Shown here: one piece after another, positions 7,818-16,937 of the stretch
How the letters are laid out: the number at the start of each line of letters is the position of its first letter
How positions within the stretch are numbered: position 1 is the first letter of the stretch
Assembly (NCBI GenBank): GCA_030583605.1
Contig: CP129466.1
Coordinates: forward strand, 496,001-560,000
Length of the DNA stretch: 64,000 bases
From: Gammaproteobacteria bacterium
GTDB lineage: Bacteria > Pseudomonadota > Gammaproteobacteria > Steroidobacterales > GCA-2729495
Reading direction: 5' to 3'
The notes under the pieces: model-generated
The model's database searches: none
What the model was told of the DNA's origin: nothing
What the model saw: the letters and a program-made list of their open reading frames with translations, nothing else
Position numbers and translations under genes: made by a program

Positions 7818-8587
7818 GCGCCCGCACGCAGCTCGTCGCCTTGTACACCCTGGTGCGCAAGGAGTGCCACCGGGTGTTTCGCATCTGGCTGCAGACGATT
7901 CTCCCTCCGGCCATCACCACGGCGCTGTATTTCCTGATCTTCGGCAACATCATCGGCCGGCGGGTCGGGCAGATGGGCGGCCACGACTACGTGCAGTTCA
8001 TCGCGCCCGGGCTGATCATGATGCAGGTGATCACCAATGCCTACGGCAATGTCGTCTCCTCGTTCTTCGCCGCGAAAATGCAGCGGCACCTGGAGGAGAT
8101 GCTGGTGGCGCCCATGGCCACCTGGGCGATCGTGCTTGGCCACACGATCGGTGGCGTGGTGCGGGGGCTGGCCGTGGCCGCGGCGGTGACCGCGGTCGCA
8201 CTGTTCTTCACCCGGCTGCACGTCGTTCACGTGTTGGTGACCTTCTCCGTGATCATCCTGACCGCCTTCGTCTTTTCGCTCGGCGGGCTCATCAACGCGA
8301 TCCTCGCGAAGAATTTCGACGACGTGTCGATCATTCCCGCATTCGTGCTGGCGCCCTTGAGCTACCTGGGGGGGGTGTTCTACTCGGTCGAGCTGCTGCC
8401 GGATTTTGCGCGGCGGCTGTCGCTGCTCAACCCGATCCTCTACATGGTCAACGCCTTCCGCTACGGCATGCTCGGGGTCTCCGACATCGATCTCGGTCCG
8501 GCCTACGCGATCATCGTCGGCTTCGCCGTGGTGTTGTTCGTGGCGTGCATGATCATGATCCGGCGCGGCACTGGCATCCGGACCTGA
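7814..8587 (+). CDS. yadH: ABC-2 type permease (YadH-like)
   Basis: The 257-residue inner-membrane protein has six predicted membrane segments, for example TILPPAITTALYFLIFG, and the YadH-like signature region FNQRF-equivalent PILYMVNAFRYGMLG near the C-terminus. The GTG start overlaps the yadG-like stop (GTGA), indicating translational coupling and a shared exporter complex. Family members move lipids, polysaccharides or drugs; nothing here narrows this. Confidence 0.92.
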   Translation: MSARTQLVALYTLVRKECHRVFRIWLQTILPPAITTALYFLIFGNIIGRRVGQMGGHDYVQFIAPGLIMMQVITNAYGNVVSSFFAAKMQRHLEEMLVAPMATWAIVLGHTIGGVVRGLAVAAAVTAVALFFTRLHVVHVLVTFSVIILTAFVFSLGGLINAILAKNFDDVSIIPAFVLAPLSYLGGVFYSVELLPDFARRLSLLNPILYMVNAFRYGMLGVSDIDLGPAYAIIVGFAVVLFVACMIMIRRGTGIRT

Positions 8588-8652
8588 CGGCTGGACAGAG
8601 CGCTGCCGGGCCGGTCACCAGGGCCGTCCGGCGGGCAGGTACCATTGCGGCG

Positions 8653-9357
8653 ATGTGCGGACGATTTGCCTTCTACTCGCCCCGGGAGGCCGTGCAGGCG
8701 GTGTTCGGTGTCGAATGCGGGTTCGATCTCGAGCCGCGCTACAACATCGCGCCCACGCAACTCGTTGCCGCCATCCGCGCCGATGCGGACGGCAACCCGG
8801 CGGTCGTGCCGCTGCGCTGGGGCCTGGTGCCGTTCTGGGCGAAGGACAGCGCCATCGGCAACCGCATGATCAATGCGCGGGCCGAGACCCTGTCCGCGAA
8901 ACCCGCCTTCCGCAATGCCTGGCGCAAGCGCCGCTGCGTCATCCTCGCCAGCGGGTTTTTCGAATGGCGGGCGGGCGCCGCGCCTTCGGAGTCGCGGCCC
9001 GGCGCGAGCAAGCCGGCAGGCAAGACGCCCTATTTCATCGCGCGGCCCGATCAGCAACCGATCGGGTTCGCGGGATTGTGGGAACGGTGGGACAAGGGCG
9101 AAACCCCGCTCGAGACCTGCACCATCATCACCACGACAGCAAATCGCCACCTGCGCGACATCCACGACCGCATGCCGGTGATCCTGCCGCCCGACGCGCT
9201 GCGGGTGTGGCTGGACCCGGGGCAAGCGCCCGAGGCGCTGGAACCGCTGCTGCAGCCGGCATCCGAGGACCTGCTCGCTTTTCGCGAGGTCAGCCGCGCG
9301 GTCAACAACCCGGCGCGCGATGATCCGGAGTTGATCGCGGCCGTCGCGCGTCCCTAG
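8653..9357 (+). CDS. SOS response-associated peptidase family (SRAP/YedK)
   Basis: The 234-residue protein begins MCGRFAFYS, so Cys2 becomes the catalytic N-terminal nucleophile after methionine removal. Other SRAP landmarks are YNIAPTQ, RWGLVPFWAKD, NARAET, the Glu in ILASGFFEWR and the His in IHDRMPVIL. The family crosslinks to abasic sites in single-stranded DNA and protects them. It stands alone between the yadGH-like pair and a transporter gene. No LexA box was recognised upstream. Confidence 0.93.
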   Translation: MCGRFAFYSPREAVQAVFGVECGFDLEPRYNIAPTQLVAAIRADADGNPAVVPLRWGLVPFWAKDSAIGNRMINARAETLSAKPAFRNAWRKRRCVILASGFFEWRAGAAPSESRPGASKPAGKTPYFIARPDQQPIGFAGLWERWDKGETPLETCTIITTTANRHLRDIHDRMPVILPPDALRVWLDPGQAPEALEPLLQPASEDLLAFREVSRAVNNPARDDPELIAAVARP

Positions 9358-9373
9358 CGTCTCGCGGCAGCCG

Positions 9374-10249
9374 TCAGGGGCGCGGCCGGAACGGGCCGAT
9401 GCCGAGGACAAGGGCGGCGGCGACCACGACCAACGCGAAGCCCGCAACCATCCCGAGCGTCACCGGCTCGTCCAGGAACAGCCAGGCCCAGAGGATGCCG
9501 AACGCCGGCAGGAGGAAGTTGATGGCCGATATCTGCGTGACGCCGATGCGGGCGATGAGCTGGTAATAGATGAGGAAGGCAAGCGCAGTGCAGAGGAGTC
9601 CGAGCCCGGTCACCGCTCCCCAGGCTGAGGGTGGCGGCGCCTGCGCCGGCAGATTGACGAGGGCCAGCGGAGCGAGCAGCGCTGCCGCCGACAGCATCGT
9701 GCTCGCTGCGGCTCCATGGGCCGGCAGTCCGGCGAGGTGCTTCTTCGTGTAGGCGCCGGCGTAGCCGTAGCACACGGTGGCAAGCACGCAGGCGCCCGCC
9801 GCCAGCATCCGCTCGGGCGTGGCTCCGACCGGGCTGAGTTGCACCAGCAGGGTGACGCCGCCGACGCCGAAGGCCACGCCCGCGAACAGCCGCCAGGTCA
9901 GCCGTTCCCCCAGCATGGCAGCCGCGAAGAACGCCGCCGAAATCGGCATCAGCGAATTCAGGATGGCAGAGTATCCGGCGGGGATATGGATGGCCGCGTA
10001 TGAGAACAACGCGTAGGGCACCGCGGCGTTGAATGCGCCGACCACCATGAAGTCCCGCCATCGCTCCCGCGCCGGCATGCGCCGTCCGCTGAGCAGCGTG
10101 ACGGCGGCCAGGACGGCACCACCGATGCCGACGCGGAGTTCGGCCGTGACGATGGCGCCAAAATGCGGCGCGGCGATGCGCATGAACAGGAACGAGCCGC
10201 CGAACAACGCGGCGAGCGCCACGAAACGCAGGAGATCGCTGGTCTTCAA
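9374..10249 (-). CDS. EamA/DMT-family transporter
   Basis: The protein of about 291 residues has ten predicted membrane helices arranged as two EamA repeats, the first starting near LLRFVALAALFGGSFLFMRI. The second half contains TALAFLIYYQLIARIGVTQ and FLLPAFGILWAWLFLDEPVT, typical of the drug/metabolite transporter superfamily. I place the start at a TTG (complement of 10247-10249) because it gives a normal family length; the longer open frame upstream is arginine/proline-rich and looks non-coding. Substrate is unknown. Confidence 0.82.
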   Translation of the reverse strand: MKTSDLLRFVALAALFGGSFLFMRIAAPHFGAIVTAELRVGIGGAVLAAVTLLSGRRMPARERWRDFMVVGAFNAAVPYALFSYAAIHIPAGYSAILNSLMPISAAFFAAAMLGERLTWRLFAGVAFGVGGVTLLVQLSPVGATPERMLAAGACVLATVCYGYAGAYTKKHLAGLPAHGAAASTMLSAAALLAPLALVNLPAQAPPPSAWGAVTGLGLLCTALAFLIYYQLIARIGVTQISAINFLLPAFGILWAWLFLDEPVTLGMVAGFALVVVAAALVLGIGPFRPRP

Positions 10250-10444
10250 GCCGGGCTGCTGGCCGGCCGGGCTGCGGCCGCGGCAGCGGCGCGAACGCGC
10301 TGGTCGTCGGGCCGCGCAGCGCAAGCGCGCGAGCGGGCGATGTGGGCAGGGGTTGGCATGGGGGCGGCAGTCTATACTGCGCCCCGGGCGTCGGCACCTC
10401 GGTTCCGGAGAGTCGAAAGGGTCCGTTCCCGTGGCTTTCGCACC

Positions 10445-12139
10445 ATGAAGTCTGGTACCCGAAGCAGCAGTCGCGCCCTCGCGCGCCTGCAGGCCATCCG
10501 CCAAGAGTTCTCAACGGCCACTGCCCGCGAGCGCCGCGGGTTGCTGCGCAGGCTGGAACACGCCCGCCTCGACAGCGCATCGCAGCTCCTGCGACTGCAC
10601 GAATTGCTGTGTTTCGCCAATGCGTACCCGGACGACCCCGGGTTGCGCCGTCTGGTGCGGCGCATGCTCGTGCGTTTCGATCGGCGCGCCGATCTGCGCC
10701 GGCACCACCGCGCCCTGCGCGACAGTGGCATCGCCGGCACGACGATGCGCTTTCGCTTCTTTGCCGCGACCGCGCTCCGGCTGGCGCGGCGCTGGCCCGG
10801 GCAACTCGTCTTCGACTGGTCCGCCTGGGACGACCCCGCGCGCCTGGCCGAACTCCTGCCGCTGCTGGCAGCCCATGCTGAAACGCCGGGCCTGGACGAG
10901 TGGGATCTGGGCCTGCACGGCTGGCTCGCCCGCATGAAGCCCGCCCGCATGGGCGATGCCGCATTCGTGCTGCGCCGGCTGGACGGGCGCGTGCCGGACC
11001 CGTTCGTATTCGAGAAAATCGCCGACGGCATGGATGCGCCGATGGCACTCGAACCCGGTCGCGACACGCCCTCGCGCACAAGGGCGGCCTGGCCGGTGAC
11101 CCGTGTTGCCTGGCAGACGGAGCCTCTGCGGCGCAGTCGACCACACCTCGCCGCGATCCTCGCGCAGCGGCCGCGCGCCGTGCGCCCCCTGCCGCTGCGC
11201 GCGGCACAGCGCATGATCGATCTCGCGGTCGGCGCCATGATCACGCACGAACGTGACCTCGACGTATTCTCCTACGCCGACCCGCGTGACGTACGCCTCG
11301 TGGACTGCGGCGATGGCCTGCAGTTTGCGGTCATCGGGGCCGTGCCCGAGCGACGGCTGCTGCTGGAATCCGTCTACGGTTTCCTGACGCTGAAAAACGG
11401 CATACCGACCGGCTACCTGCTGTCGAGTGCGCTCTATGGCTCGGCAGAGGTGGCCTACAACGTCTTCGAAACGTTTCGTGGTGCTGAGGCGAGCGAGATC
11501 TACTGCCGGGCGCTGGCGATGATCCGCCATCTGTTCCGCGTCGACGCGTTCACCGTCTATCCGTATCAGCTCGGCGGCGCCGGCAACGACGAAGGACTGC
11601 AGAGCGGGGCGTGGTGGTTCTACCGTAGGCTCGGGTTCGCTCCCCGGCACCGTGAGGCGAGGCAACTGATGCGGCGCGAGGAGCGGCGGATGCTGCGTGA
11701 CCCGGAGCACCGCTCGAGCATCGCCACCTTGAAGCGGCTCGGCGAGCACAACCTGTTCTGGCAGGTGGCTGCGCGCCGCGACGACGTCATGGGCGTGCTG
11801 CCGCTCGCCAATGTCGGTCTGGCGATCACCGACTTTCTCGCCCGCCACGGTGGGGGTGACGCGGATCGCGGCGCCGCGCGCTGCGGGCAAGAGGCGGCAG
11901 GCCTGCTCGGCGCGGGCCCCGGCCGGGGCTGGACGCCGGGCGAGCGGCTGGCCTACGCGCGCTGGGCGCCGCTGGTTCTGCTGCTGCCGGGCGTGGCGCG
12001 CTGGACGGTGCCGGAGAAGCGCGCCTTGGTCGCGGTCATGAAAGCCAAGGGTGGCCGCAGGGAGAGTGCGTTCGTCGCTGCGTTCGACGCGCATGGACCG
12101 CTGCGCGCCGCGCTGGCCCGACTCGCCCGCTCAGGATAA
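10445..12139 (+). CDS. Unrecognised 564-residue cytoplasmic protein
   Basis: I do not recognise this protein. It has no signal peptide or membrane segment, an Arg/Ala-rich helical N-terminal 150 residues and a central part. A stretch around residues 330-400 (TGYLLSSALYGSAEVAYNVF through WWFYRRLGFAPR) faintly resembles a GNAT acetyltransferase fold with its terminal YRRLGF. The C-terminus is helical. It sits alone, convergent with the dockerin-type gene. Codon use matches neighbours, so it looks resident and functional. Confidence 0.75.
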   Translation: MKSGTRSSSRALARLQAIRQEFSTATARERRGLLRRLEHARLDSASQLLRLHELLCFANAYPDDPGLRRLVRRMLVRFDRRADLRRHHRALRDSGIAGTTMRFRFFAATALRLARRWPGQLVFDWSAWDDPARLAELLPLLAAHAETPGLDEWDLGLHGWLARMKPARMGDAAFVLRRLDGRVPDPFVFEKIADGMDAPMALEPGRDTPSRTRAAWPVTRVAWQTEPLRRSRPHLAAILAQRPRAVRPLPLRAAQRMIDLAVGAMITHERDLDVFSYADPRDVRLVDCGDGLQFAVIGAVPERRLLLESVYGFLTLKNGIPTGYLLSSALYGSAEVAYNVFETFRGAEASEIYCRALAMIRHLFRVDAFTVYPYQLGGAGNDEGLQSGAWWFYRRLGFAPRHREARQLMRREERRMLRDPEHRSSIATLKRLGEHNLFWQVAARRDDVMGVLPLANVGLAITDFLARHGGGDADRGAARCGQEAAGLLGAGPGRGWTPGERLAYARWAPLVLLLPGVARWTVPEKRALVAVMKAKGGRRESAFVAAFDAHGPLRAALARLARSG

Positions 12140-12141
12140 AT

Positions 12142-12159
12142 GGTGCCGGAGCTGGCACC
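12142..12159. terminator. Short hairpin between convergent genes
   Basis: GGTGCC and GGCACC form a perfect 6-bp stem with GGAGCT between them, 3 bp after the stop of the 564-residue gene. No T-run follows, so any terminator role would be weak. The same GGTGCCGGAGC sequence is the tip of the MITE-like repeat at 14413-14538, so this may instead be a remnant of that element. Confidence 0.35.
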
Positions 12160-12172
12160 GATGCCCGCGCGC

Positions 12173-14251
12173 TCAATTGACTGTCGCCGCTGGTCCTGGT
12201 GGCTTGCCAAACAGTGAGCGCAGAGTGGAAAGATCAACGTAGTTGACGATGCCGTTGCCGTCGAAGTCCGCGTCGGCGTCACTGCTGCCGAAGCGCGAGC
12301 GGAAGATCGACAGATCCGCGTAGTTCACGAAGCCGTTTTGGTCGAGGTCGGCATCGCAGCGGTTGCCGAACTGATCGCCGTCGGTGTCGCGTTGGTCGCT
12401 GTTCACCTTGCCAAGACAGTTGTCCACCGTGTCGGAGACCTTGTCTGCATCCGCATCGACGATCACCGAGACGATGACCGTTGCCATGCCGACGTGCACA
12501 CCATCGTCGACAAAGTACTCGAAGCTGTCGGGGCCAAGATAACCCGGCGACGGGGAGTAAGTGGCGATGCCAGCGTTGAAAGAAACCGATCCGTGCACGG
12601 GGGTGCTGAATAGACCGACAGTGGTGTTCATGGCGAAGCCAAGGTCGTTGGCGAGCAGGTCGAGGCTTGCCGGCTGGTCGGCCGCGACGATCAATTCATC
12701 GTCGACTGCAGCAAAATCGACCACGTGGACGGCCACCAGTGCTGTGTCCGTATGCAATCCGTCCGACACCTGGTAGGAGAATGTTTCTGTGTAGGGAGGC
12801 GCTGCGTTGTATCCGGGCAGGTACGAGATGTAGACGGCGGTCTTCGAGCCCGGCGAACCGAAGACGTTGGCATTGCCGTTCAGGGACGGCGAGCCGTCCA
12901 GCGTGACGGTAACCTGGGCACCGAAGCCGATGTCGTTCTTTATCACGTAGAGGCGTGTGCTGGCGTTTTTCAGGACCACGAAGCTGTCGCTGTAGGCCTT
13001 CGCCGCCGCCACGTCGATACCGACCGGAGCGCTATCACTGTTGGTGCCGTCGGTGATCGAGTACTCGAAGCTGTCGGGCCCCGTATATCCGGCCGAAGCG
13101 CTATAGCGGACGCGGATACCATCCCTGCTGCCGGGTGAGCCTGTGACGCTGACGGTTCCATGCGCGGGCGGCGTCGATATATCGATGGTGACGCTGTCGC
13201 TGAATCCATGGTCATTGGCGGCGACGTCAATGTTGGCGACGTAGCCCTGGACCACTGCTGCGAAGTCCGGACGCGCCGCCACCGGCGGCGGTGTTGCGTC
13301 GGACGAAACGAAGTGCCTCAGGATTTCGGTGCTGGGGTCATACGCCCAGAAGTCGTCTCCTGTGCGATTGAGTCCGATGGTGCTGACGGGGTATCCAAGG
13401 TTCCCGAGTGAACTCGCGGTAGCGGCATCGAAGTACTCGCCGCCGCTGGCAAAGGCGTTCTTGCCTGTTGCTGCCACGATGATGCTGGGAAACACCAGTT
13501 GATTCTGGCGCACGTCGCTCGCCAGAACCTGGAGGCGTCCGTAGTAGAAGCGGCTGGCATCCGTGGCGAGAACCGAGGATCCGCCATATCCGGATGACGA
13601 GCCGTACATCCCGCTGTCCTCCTGGGTCACGAAGTCGTCACCCGCGAGTGCGAAGGCCTTGATCGTCTGGGACGACAAACCACTGTTGCCGTGAATCAAG
13701 CGGCCGGTCGATTGGTCGTACTCGATATCGCCGTAGTAAGCCACGGGATAGTAACCGTCCGGGTTGGAATTGAGGATGCTGATGCTCGAGCCAGCGCCCC
13801 AGCCACCGCGCCAGAACCTGATCCACTGATCCTGGGAGGCAATGATGAACTTGTCCGGGTCAGTGGCCTCGATCCTGTACGTAACGACGGGCGACAACCT
13901 GGTTTCGTAGGTTCCCGCCTGCAGGTCGAGTCGCCCGACCCGGTTGGCACCCCCGAAGTCGGCAACGAATACATAGCGACCATCGGGACTCAGGCTGATG
14001 TCGGTGAACCGCCCGAATGGGGCATAGGTTGCGACCGTGCCGCTCGACATCTTCATGACCTTGAGGTCGTTGGCAGAACGCATGACTACCGAGTCATGCG
14101 CTGGCGAGTAGATCAGCTGCGATGGGTTGCCGGGCGAGCCGATGAAGTTGTCCTGCACGTAGTCGACGGGGTCCGCCGTACCGGCGATTGATAGCAACAG
14201 GCCGGCAGCTACTGTCGCGGCCTTCCAGGAAACGCTCTGCTCCGATGCCAT
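12173..14251 (-). CDS. Secreted protein with tandem Ig-like repeats and dockerin-type C-terminus
   Basis: The 692-residue protein starts at ATG 14251 after AGGAGAG and has a signal peptide (TVAAGLLLSIAGTADP). Residues up to about 330 look like a beta-propeller-type surface domain. Three cadherin-like or Ig-like repeats follow, each with GxxGPDSFEY or a variant, as in DSFEYSITDG and DSFEYFVDDG. Next is an Asp-rich thrombospondin type 3-like segment (DTDGDQFGNRCD). Last come two dockerin-type calcium repeats (DLDQNGFVNYADLSIFRSRF and DFDGNGIVNYVDLSTLRSLF). No sortase or PEP-CTERM signal is seen. A calcium-binding exported adhesin or matrix protein is likely. Confidence 0.85.
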   Translation of the reverse strand: MASEQSVSWKAATVAAGLLLSIAGTADPVDYVQDNFIGSPGNPSQLIYSPAHDSVVMRSANDLKVMKMSSGTVATYAPFGRFTDISLSPDGRYVFVADFGGANRVGRLDLQAGTYETRLSPVVTYRIEATDPDKFIIASQDQWIRFWRGGWGAGSSISILNSNPDGYYPVAYYGDIEYDQSTGRLIHGNSGLSSQTIKAFALAGDDFVTQEDSGMYGSSSGYGGSSVLATDASRFYYGRLQVLASDVRQNQLVFPSIIVAATGKNAFASGGEYFDAATASSLGNLGYPVSTIGLNRTGDDFWAYDPSTEILRHFVSSDATPPPVAARPDFAAVVQGYVANIDVAANDHGFSDSVTIDISTPPAHGTVSVTGSPGSRDGIRVRYSASAGYTGPDSFEYSITDGTNSDSAPVGIDVAAAKAYSDSFVVLKNASTRLYVIKNDIGFGAQVTVTLDGSPSLNGNANVFGSPGSKTAVYISYLPGYNAAPPYTETFSYQVSDGLHTDTALVAVHVVDFAAVDDELIVAADQPASLDLLANDLGFAMNTTVGLFSTPVHGSVSFNAGIATYSPSPGYLGPDSFEYFVDDGVHVGMATVIVSVIVDADADKVSDTVDNCLGKVNSDQRDTDGDQFGNRCDADLDQNGFVNYADLSIFRSRFGSSDADADFDGNGIVNYVDLSTLRSLFGKPPGPAATVN

Positions 14252-14412
14252 ACGGGCTCTCCTGGGCTCTGGCGCCGTATTTCGGCGACGCGTTGCCATG
14301 ACTGTGGACTTCGTGGAGTCTACCGACCGGCATGACTCCTGGTCACCCCTCAAATGGGTGAAGCATCTGGTCTCATTGCATCGCAAGAAGCCGTCTGAAA
14401 TGGTGCTGATAT

Positions 14413-14538
14413 GGTGCCGGAGCATTTGATTATTTGACTACCCCGGCAGCCGCCGCCGGTGGTGGTTGTCAGCGACTGCTGAAGGGGCATGGGTCCGCAG
14501 CTTAGGCCAATACTCAAATACTCAAATGCTCCGGCACC
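14413..14538. repeat. MITE-like element with 25-bp terminal inverted repeats
   Basis: The left arm (14413-14437) begins GGTGCCGGAGCATTTGA. The right arm (14514-14538) is its reverse complement over 25 bases with one mismatch. The 126-bp unit holds a GC-rich core with no open frame. I see no clear target duplication. It fills much of the 302-bp gap between the dockerin gene and the next gene. A non-autonomous insertion sequence derivative or a REP-type structured repeat are both possible. Confidence 0.6.
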
Positions 14539-14553
14539 TTGTATTCTTGAACC

Positions 14554-15531
14554 GTGAACGGGCAAATTCGCGGGCGATTGCTGATTGCGGGCATTGTGCT
14601 GGGCGCGTTCGGCGACGCTGTGTCCGCCGGCGAGGAACCGCCGGCCTCCAGTCGGGGTTGCGCCGAGTGTCCACTGCTGGTCGACATACCGGCAGGGGCT
14701 TTCATGATGGGCTCCAGCGGTACGGAGACCGTGGACCAGGGCGCGGACGCAGCCCGGGTCAGCAACGAGCGCCCGCAGCACGCGGTCACGATAGCCGCAG
14801 GCTTGCGGCTCGCGCCCCACGAAGTCACGCGCGCCGAGTTTGCGCGCTTCGTGACGGCGACCGGCCGCGACATGGCCGGTTGCGGCAATTGGGAGAACGG
14901 CGGCTGGGTCGTGCACCCGGAGTTCGACTGGCGCAATCCGGGCTTCGAGCAGACCGACGACGACCCGGTGGTCTGCGTGTCCTGGGTGGATGCGAGCGAC
15001 TACATCGGGTGGCTGAACGCGCGCACCGGCCGCACTTACCGCCTGCCCACCGAAGCGGAATGGGAATACGCGGCACGCGCCGGGCACGAGGGCCTGCACA
15101 ACTGGGACGACGACCGGCAGGCCTGCCGGTACGCCAACGGCGCCGACCAGGCAGCCGCCAGGGCCCAGCAGCTCCCGCAGCGGGAGGGCATCATTTTCGA
15201 TTGTGACGACGGCTTCGCGCACACCTCGCCCGTTGGTCGATTCGCAGCCAACGCATTCGGGTTGCACGACATGCTCGGCAACGCCTGGGAATGGGTTGCG
15301 GACTGCTATGCGCCGGGCTACGAAGGCACGCCCGTGGATGGTTCGGCGCTCAGCAGCGGTGAGTGTGGGCAGCGCGTGCTGCGCGGGGGTTCATGGAAGT
15401 ACCCGGCACGCACGGTGCGGTTCGCTATCCGCGGGCCGGGCCGGGTGGCGACCCGCACCAACAACGCGGGCTTTCGACTGGCCGCCGATGCGTCTGCTCC
15501 GGCTGGCGCTGCCCAGAGATCGGGCGACTAG
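14554..15531 (+). CDS. Formylglycine-generating-enzyme (SUMF1) family exported protein
   Basis: The 325-residue product starts at GTG 14554 with a signal peptide. It has the FGE-sulfatase fold marks FMMGS near residue 50, PHEVTRAEFARF, RLPTEAEWEYAARAG, FGLHDMLGNAWEWVADCY and RVLRGGSWKYPARTVR. In true formylglycine-generating enzymes the segment after GGSW holds the copper-binding cysteines; here it reads KYPARTVRFA, so sulfatase activation by the classical chemistry is unlikely. Related domains occur in PvdO- and EgtB-like enzymes. It is upstream of the oxygenase/methyltransferase group but in the opposite direction to the first of them. Confidence 0.85.
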   Translation: MNGQIRGRLLIAGIVLGAFGDAVSAGEEPPASSRGCAECPLLVDIPAGAFMMGSSGTETVDQGADAARVSNERPQHAVTIAAGLRLAPHEVTRAEFARFVTATGRDMAGCGNWENGGWVVHPEFDWRNPGFEQTDDDPVVCVSWVDASDYIGWLNARTGRTYRLPTEAEWEYAARAGHEGLHNWDDDRQACRYANGADQAAARAQQLPQREGIIFDCDDGFAHTSPVGRFAANAFGLHDMLGNAWEWVADCYAPGYEGTPVDGSALSSGECGQRVLRGGSWKYPARTVRFAIRGPGRVATRTNNAGFRLAADASAPAGAAQRSGD

Positions 15532-15599
15532 GCGCTGCGGTGGTCGCGCCCCCGGCGGGTGCCGGACTCGGCCCGGTGACGGGCCGAGTCTCGGTCCTC

Positions 15600-16937
15600 T
15601 CAGTCGAGCGACCCAGTAAAGCCGTGCGGCACGAAGTGATAGAAGCAGACGATGGCGCGCTGTCCTGCGGGCAATGCCTCGCGCCAATGCCAGATTTCCG
15701 TGCCCGAATAGACCAGGCCGTCGCCGACCTGCAACCGTACTGCGACGGGCCGGCCGTCGAGTTCGAGGTAGATCGGCCAGGGCTCGGGTTCACCGCGCGG
15801 GCCTTGCATGTCGAGGACCAGCGACAGGTTGTACACGCATTGCGGCCGGTCGCGGTGTCGCTCGAGGACCGCCCCCTCCTCGTAGCAGCCGAGGTAGCAG
15901 TAGGAGGCGATCACGGGTTCGTCCGCGATGTCGTTGACGAGATCGGCGAGCCCCTGGTGCAGCGCTGCGAGGGTCGGCGGGTTGTGGAGGCCTGCACGCC
16001 GTTTCACCTGGCCGTCATCCAGCGCCGGAAAATAGCCGCGCTCCACCAGCTGGCGCGCGTGCTGGCGCAGTCTCGCCTGCTGCGCCGCTGGCACGATCTC
16101 GCGCAATTCCGCGTAGCGGCGTGTGCGCAGGGACTGGCGAGCCGCCGGCCGTTGCTGCTGCCAGGACGCCAGTCGGCGCACGGCCGCGCTGCCGGCGCAG
16201 CGCTCGGCATCTGCGCTGCTGCCCGGCCCGTGCCAGAGCGTCGGGTAGACCATGCCAGTGCCGGCGTCGCGACCCCAGAGCAACGCCCGCGCCGGGGGCA
16301 GTGCCGGCGTGTGCCGGCCGAGCGCCACGCGGATCTCGGCGGGTATGGGCTCGCCCACAGCCTGGGGGATGACGCGCGCGGCGCACGCGAGTTCGGCCGT
16401 CGTGTCCGGCTCGAGGTCGGGGTCGGGGAAAAAAGCGGCGTCCGGCGGCGGTGCCTGCACGAGCACGCCGTGCCGCTCCAGACTGGCCCGCAGGGCGTCG
16501 TCGAACTGCGACAGGTCCGGCACCGGGCAATGGTTCCGGTAATGGGTCAGCAGCCAGCGGGTGAGGGCGGGGTCCTCGGTCAGGGCGAGCATCAGGTTCG
16601 TCGCGCACTGACCGCGGCGGCGCGCGTACACCACCAGGCGCACGTCGATCCCGGAGTTCAGCTGCAACGCCAGCCCGCCGTCGGGTCGCTGCGTCGCCAG
16701 CACGATGTGCCCCTCGAGCAGCCGTCGTCCGGTGTCGCCGCCCGGTGGCATCGCGATCGGTCGCTCGCCCGGTAACTGCGCCTGCCGGTGCTGGATGAAG
16801 TCGAGGAAACTCAGCAGCCAGCCCGCGATGTCGGGGTAATCGGCCAGATTGAAGCGGGTCCTGCGGCTGTCGCCTTCGAACGGTACGGCGAAGAAGGCCT
16901 CCACCGACAGCGTCGGATTCAGGAAGCCGGTGTTCAT
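15600..16937 (-). CDS. 2OG-Fe(II) oxygenase-type protein with long N-terminal region
   Basis: The 445-residue protein has a C-terminal double-stranded beta-helix oxygenase signature. HRDR (in LERHRDRPQCVYNLSL) supplies the first His and Asp, and EIWHWREALPAGQRAI supplies the distal His and an Arg for 2-oxoglutarate. The N-terminal 250 residues are not recognised and may select the substrate. The stop side faces the SUMF1-type gene; the following methyltransferase gene overlaps its start by four bases (ATGA), so the methyltransferase and this gene are cotranslated. Confidence 0.72.
   Translation of the reverse strand: MNTGFLNPTLSVEAFFAVPFEGDSRRTRFNLADYPDIAGWLLSFLDFIQHRQAQLPGERPIAMPPGGDTGRRLLEGHIVLATQRPDGGLALQLNSGIDVRLVVYARRRGQCATNLMLALTEDPALTRWLLTHYRNHCPVPDLSQFDDALRASLERHGVLVQAPPPDAAFFPDPDLEPDTTAELACAARVIPQAVGEPIPAEIRVALGRHTPALPPARALLWGRDAGTGMVYPTLWHGPGSSADAERCAGSAAVRRLASWQQQRPAARQSLRTRRYAELREIVPAAQQARLRQHARQLVERGYFPALDDGQVKRRAGLHNPPTLAALHQGLADLVNDIADEPVIASYCYLGCYEEGAVLERHRDRPQCVYNLSLVLDMQGPRGEPEPWPIYLELDGRPVAVRLQVGDGLVYSGTEIWHWREALPAGQRAIVCFYHFVPHGFTGSLD

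Noticed and set aside
9354..11207. A 617-codon minus-strand frame
   Set aside because: It overlaps the EamA gene in another frame and the 564-residue gene antisense, and has low-complexity Arg/Ala composition.
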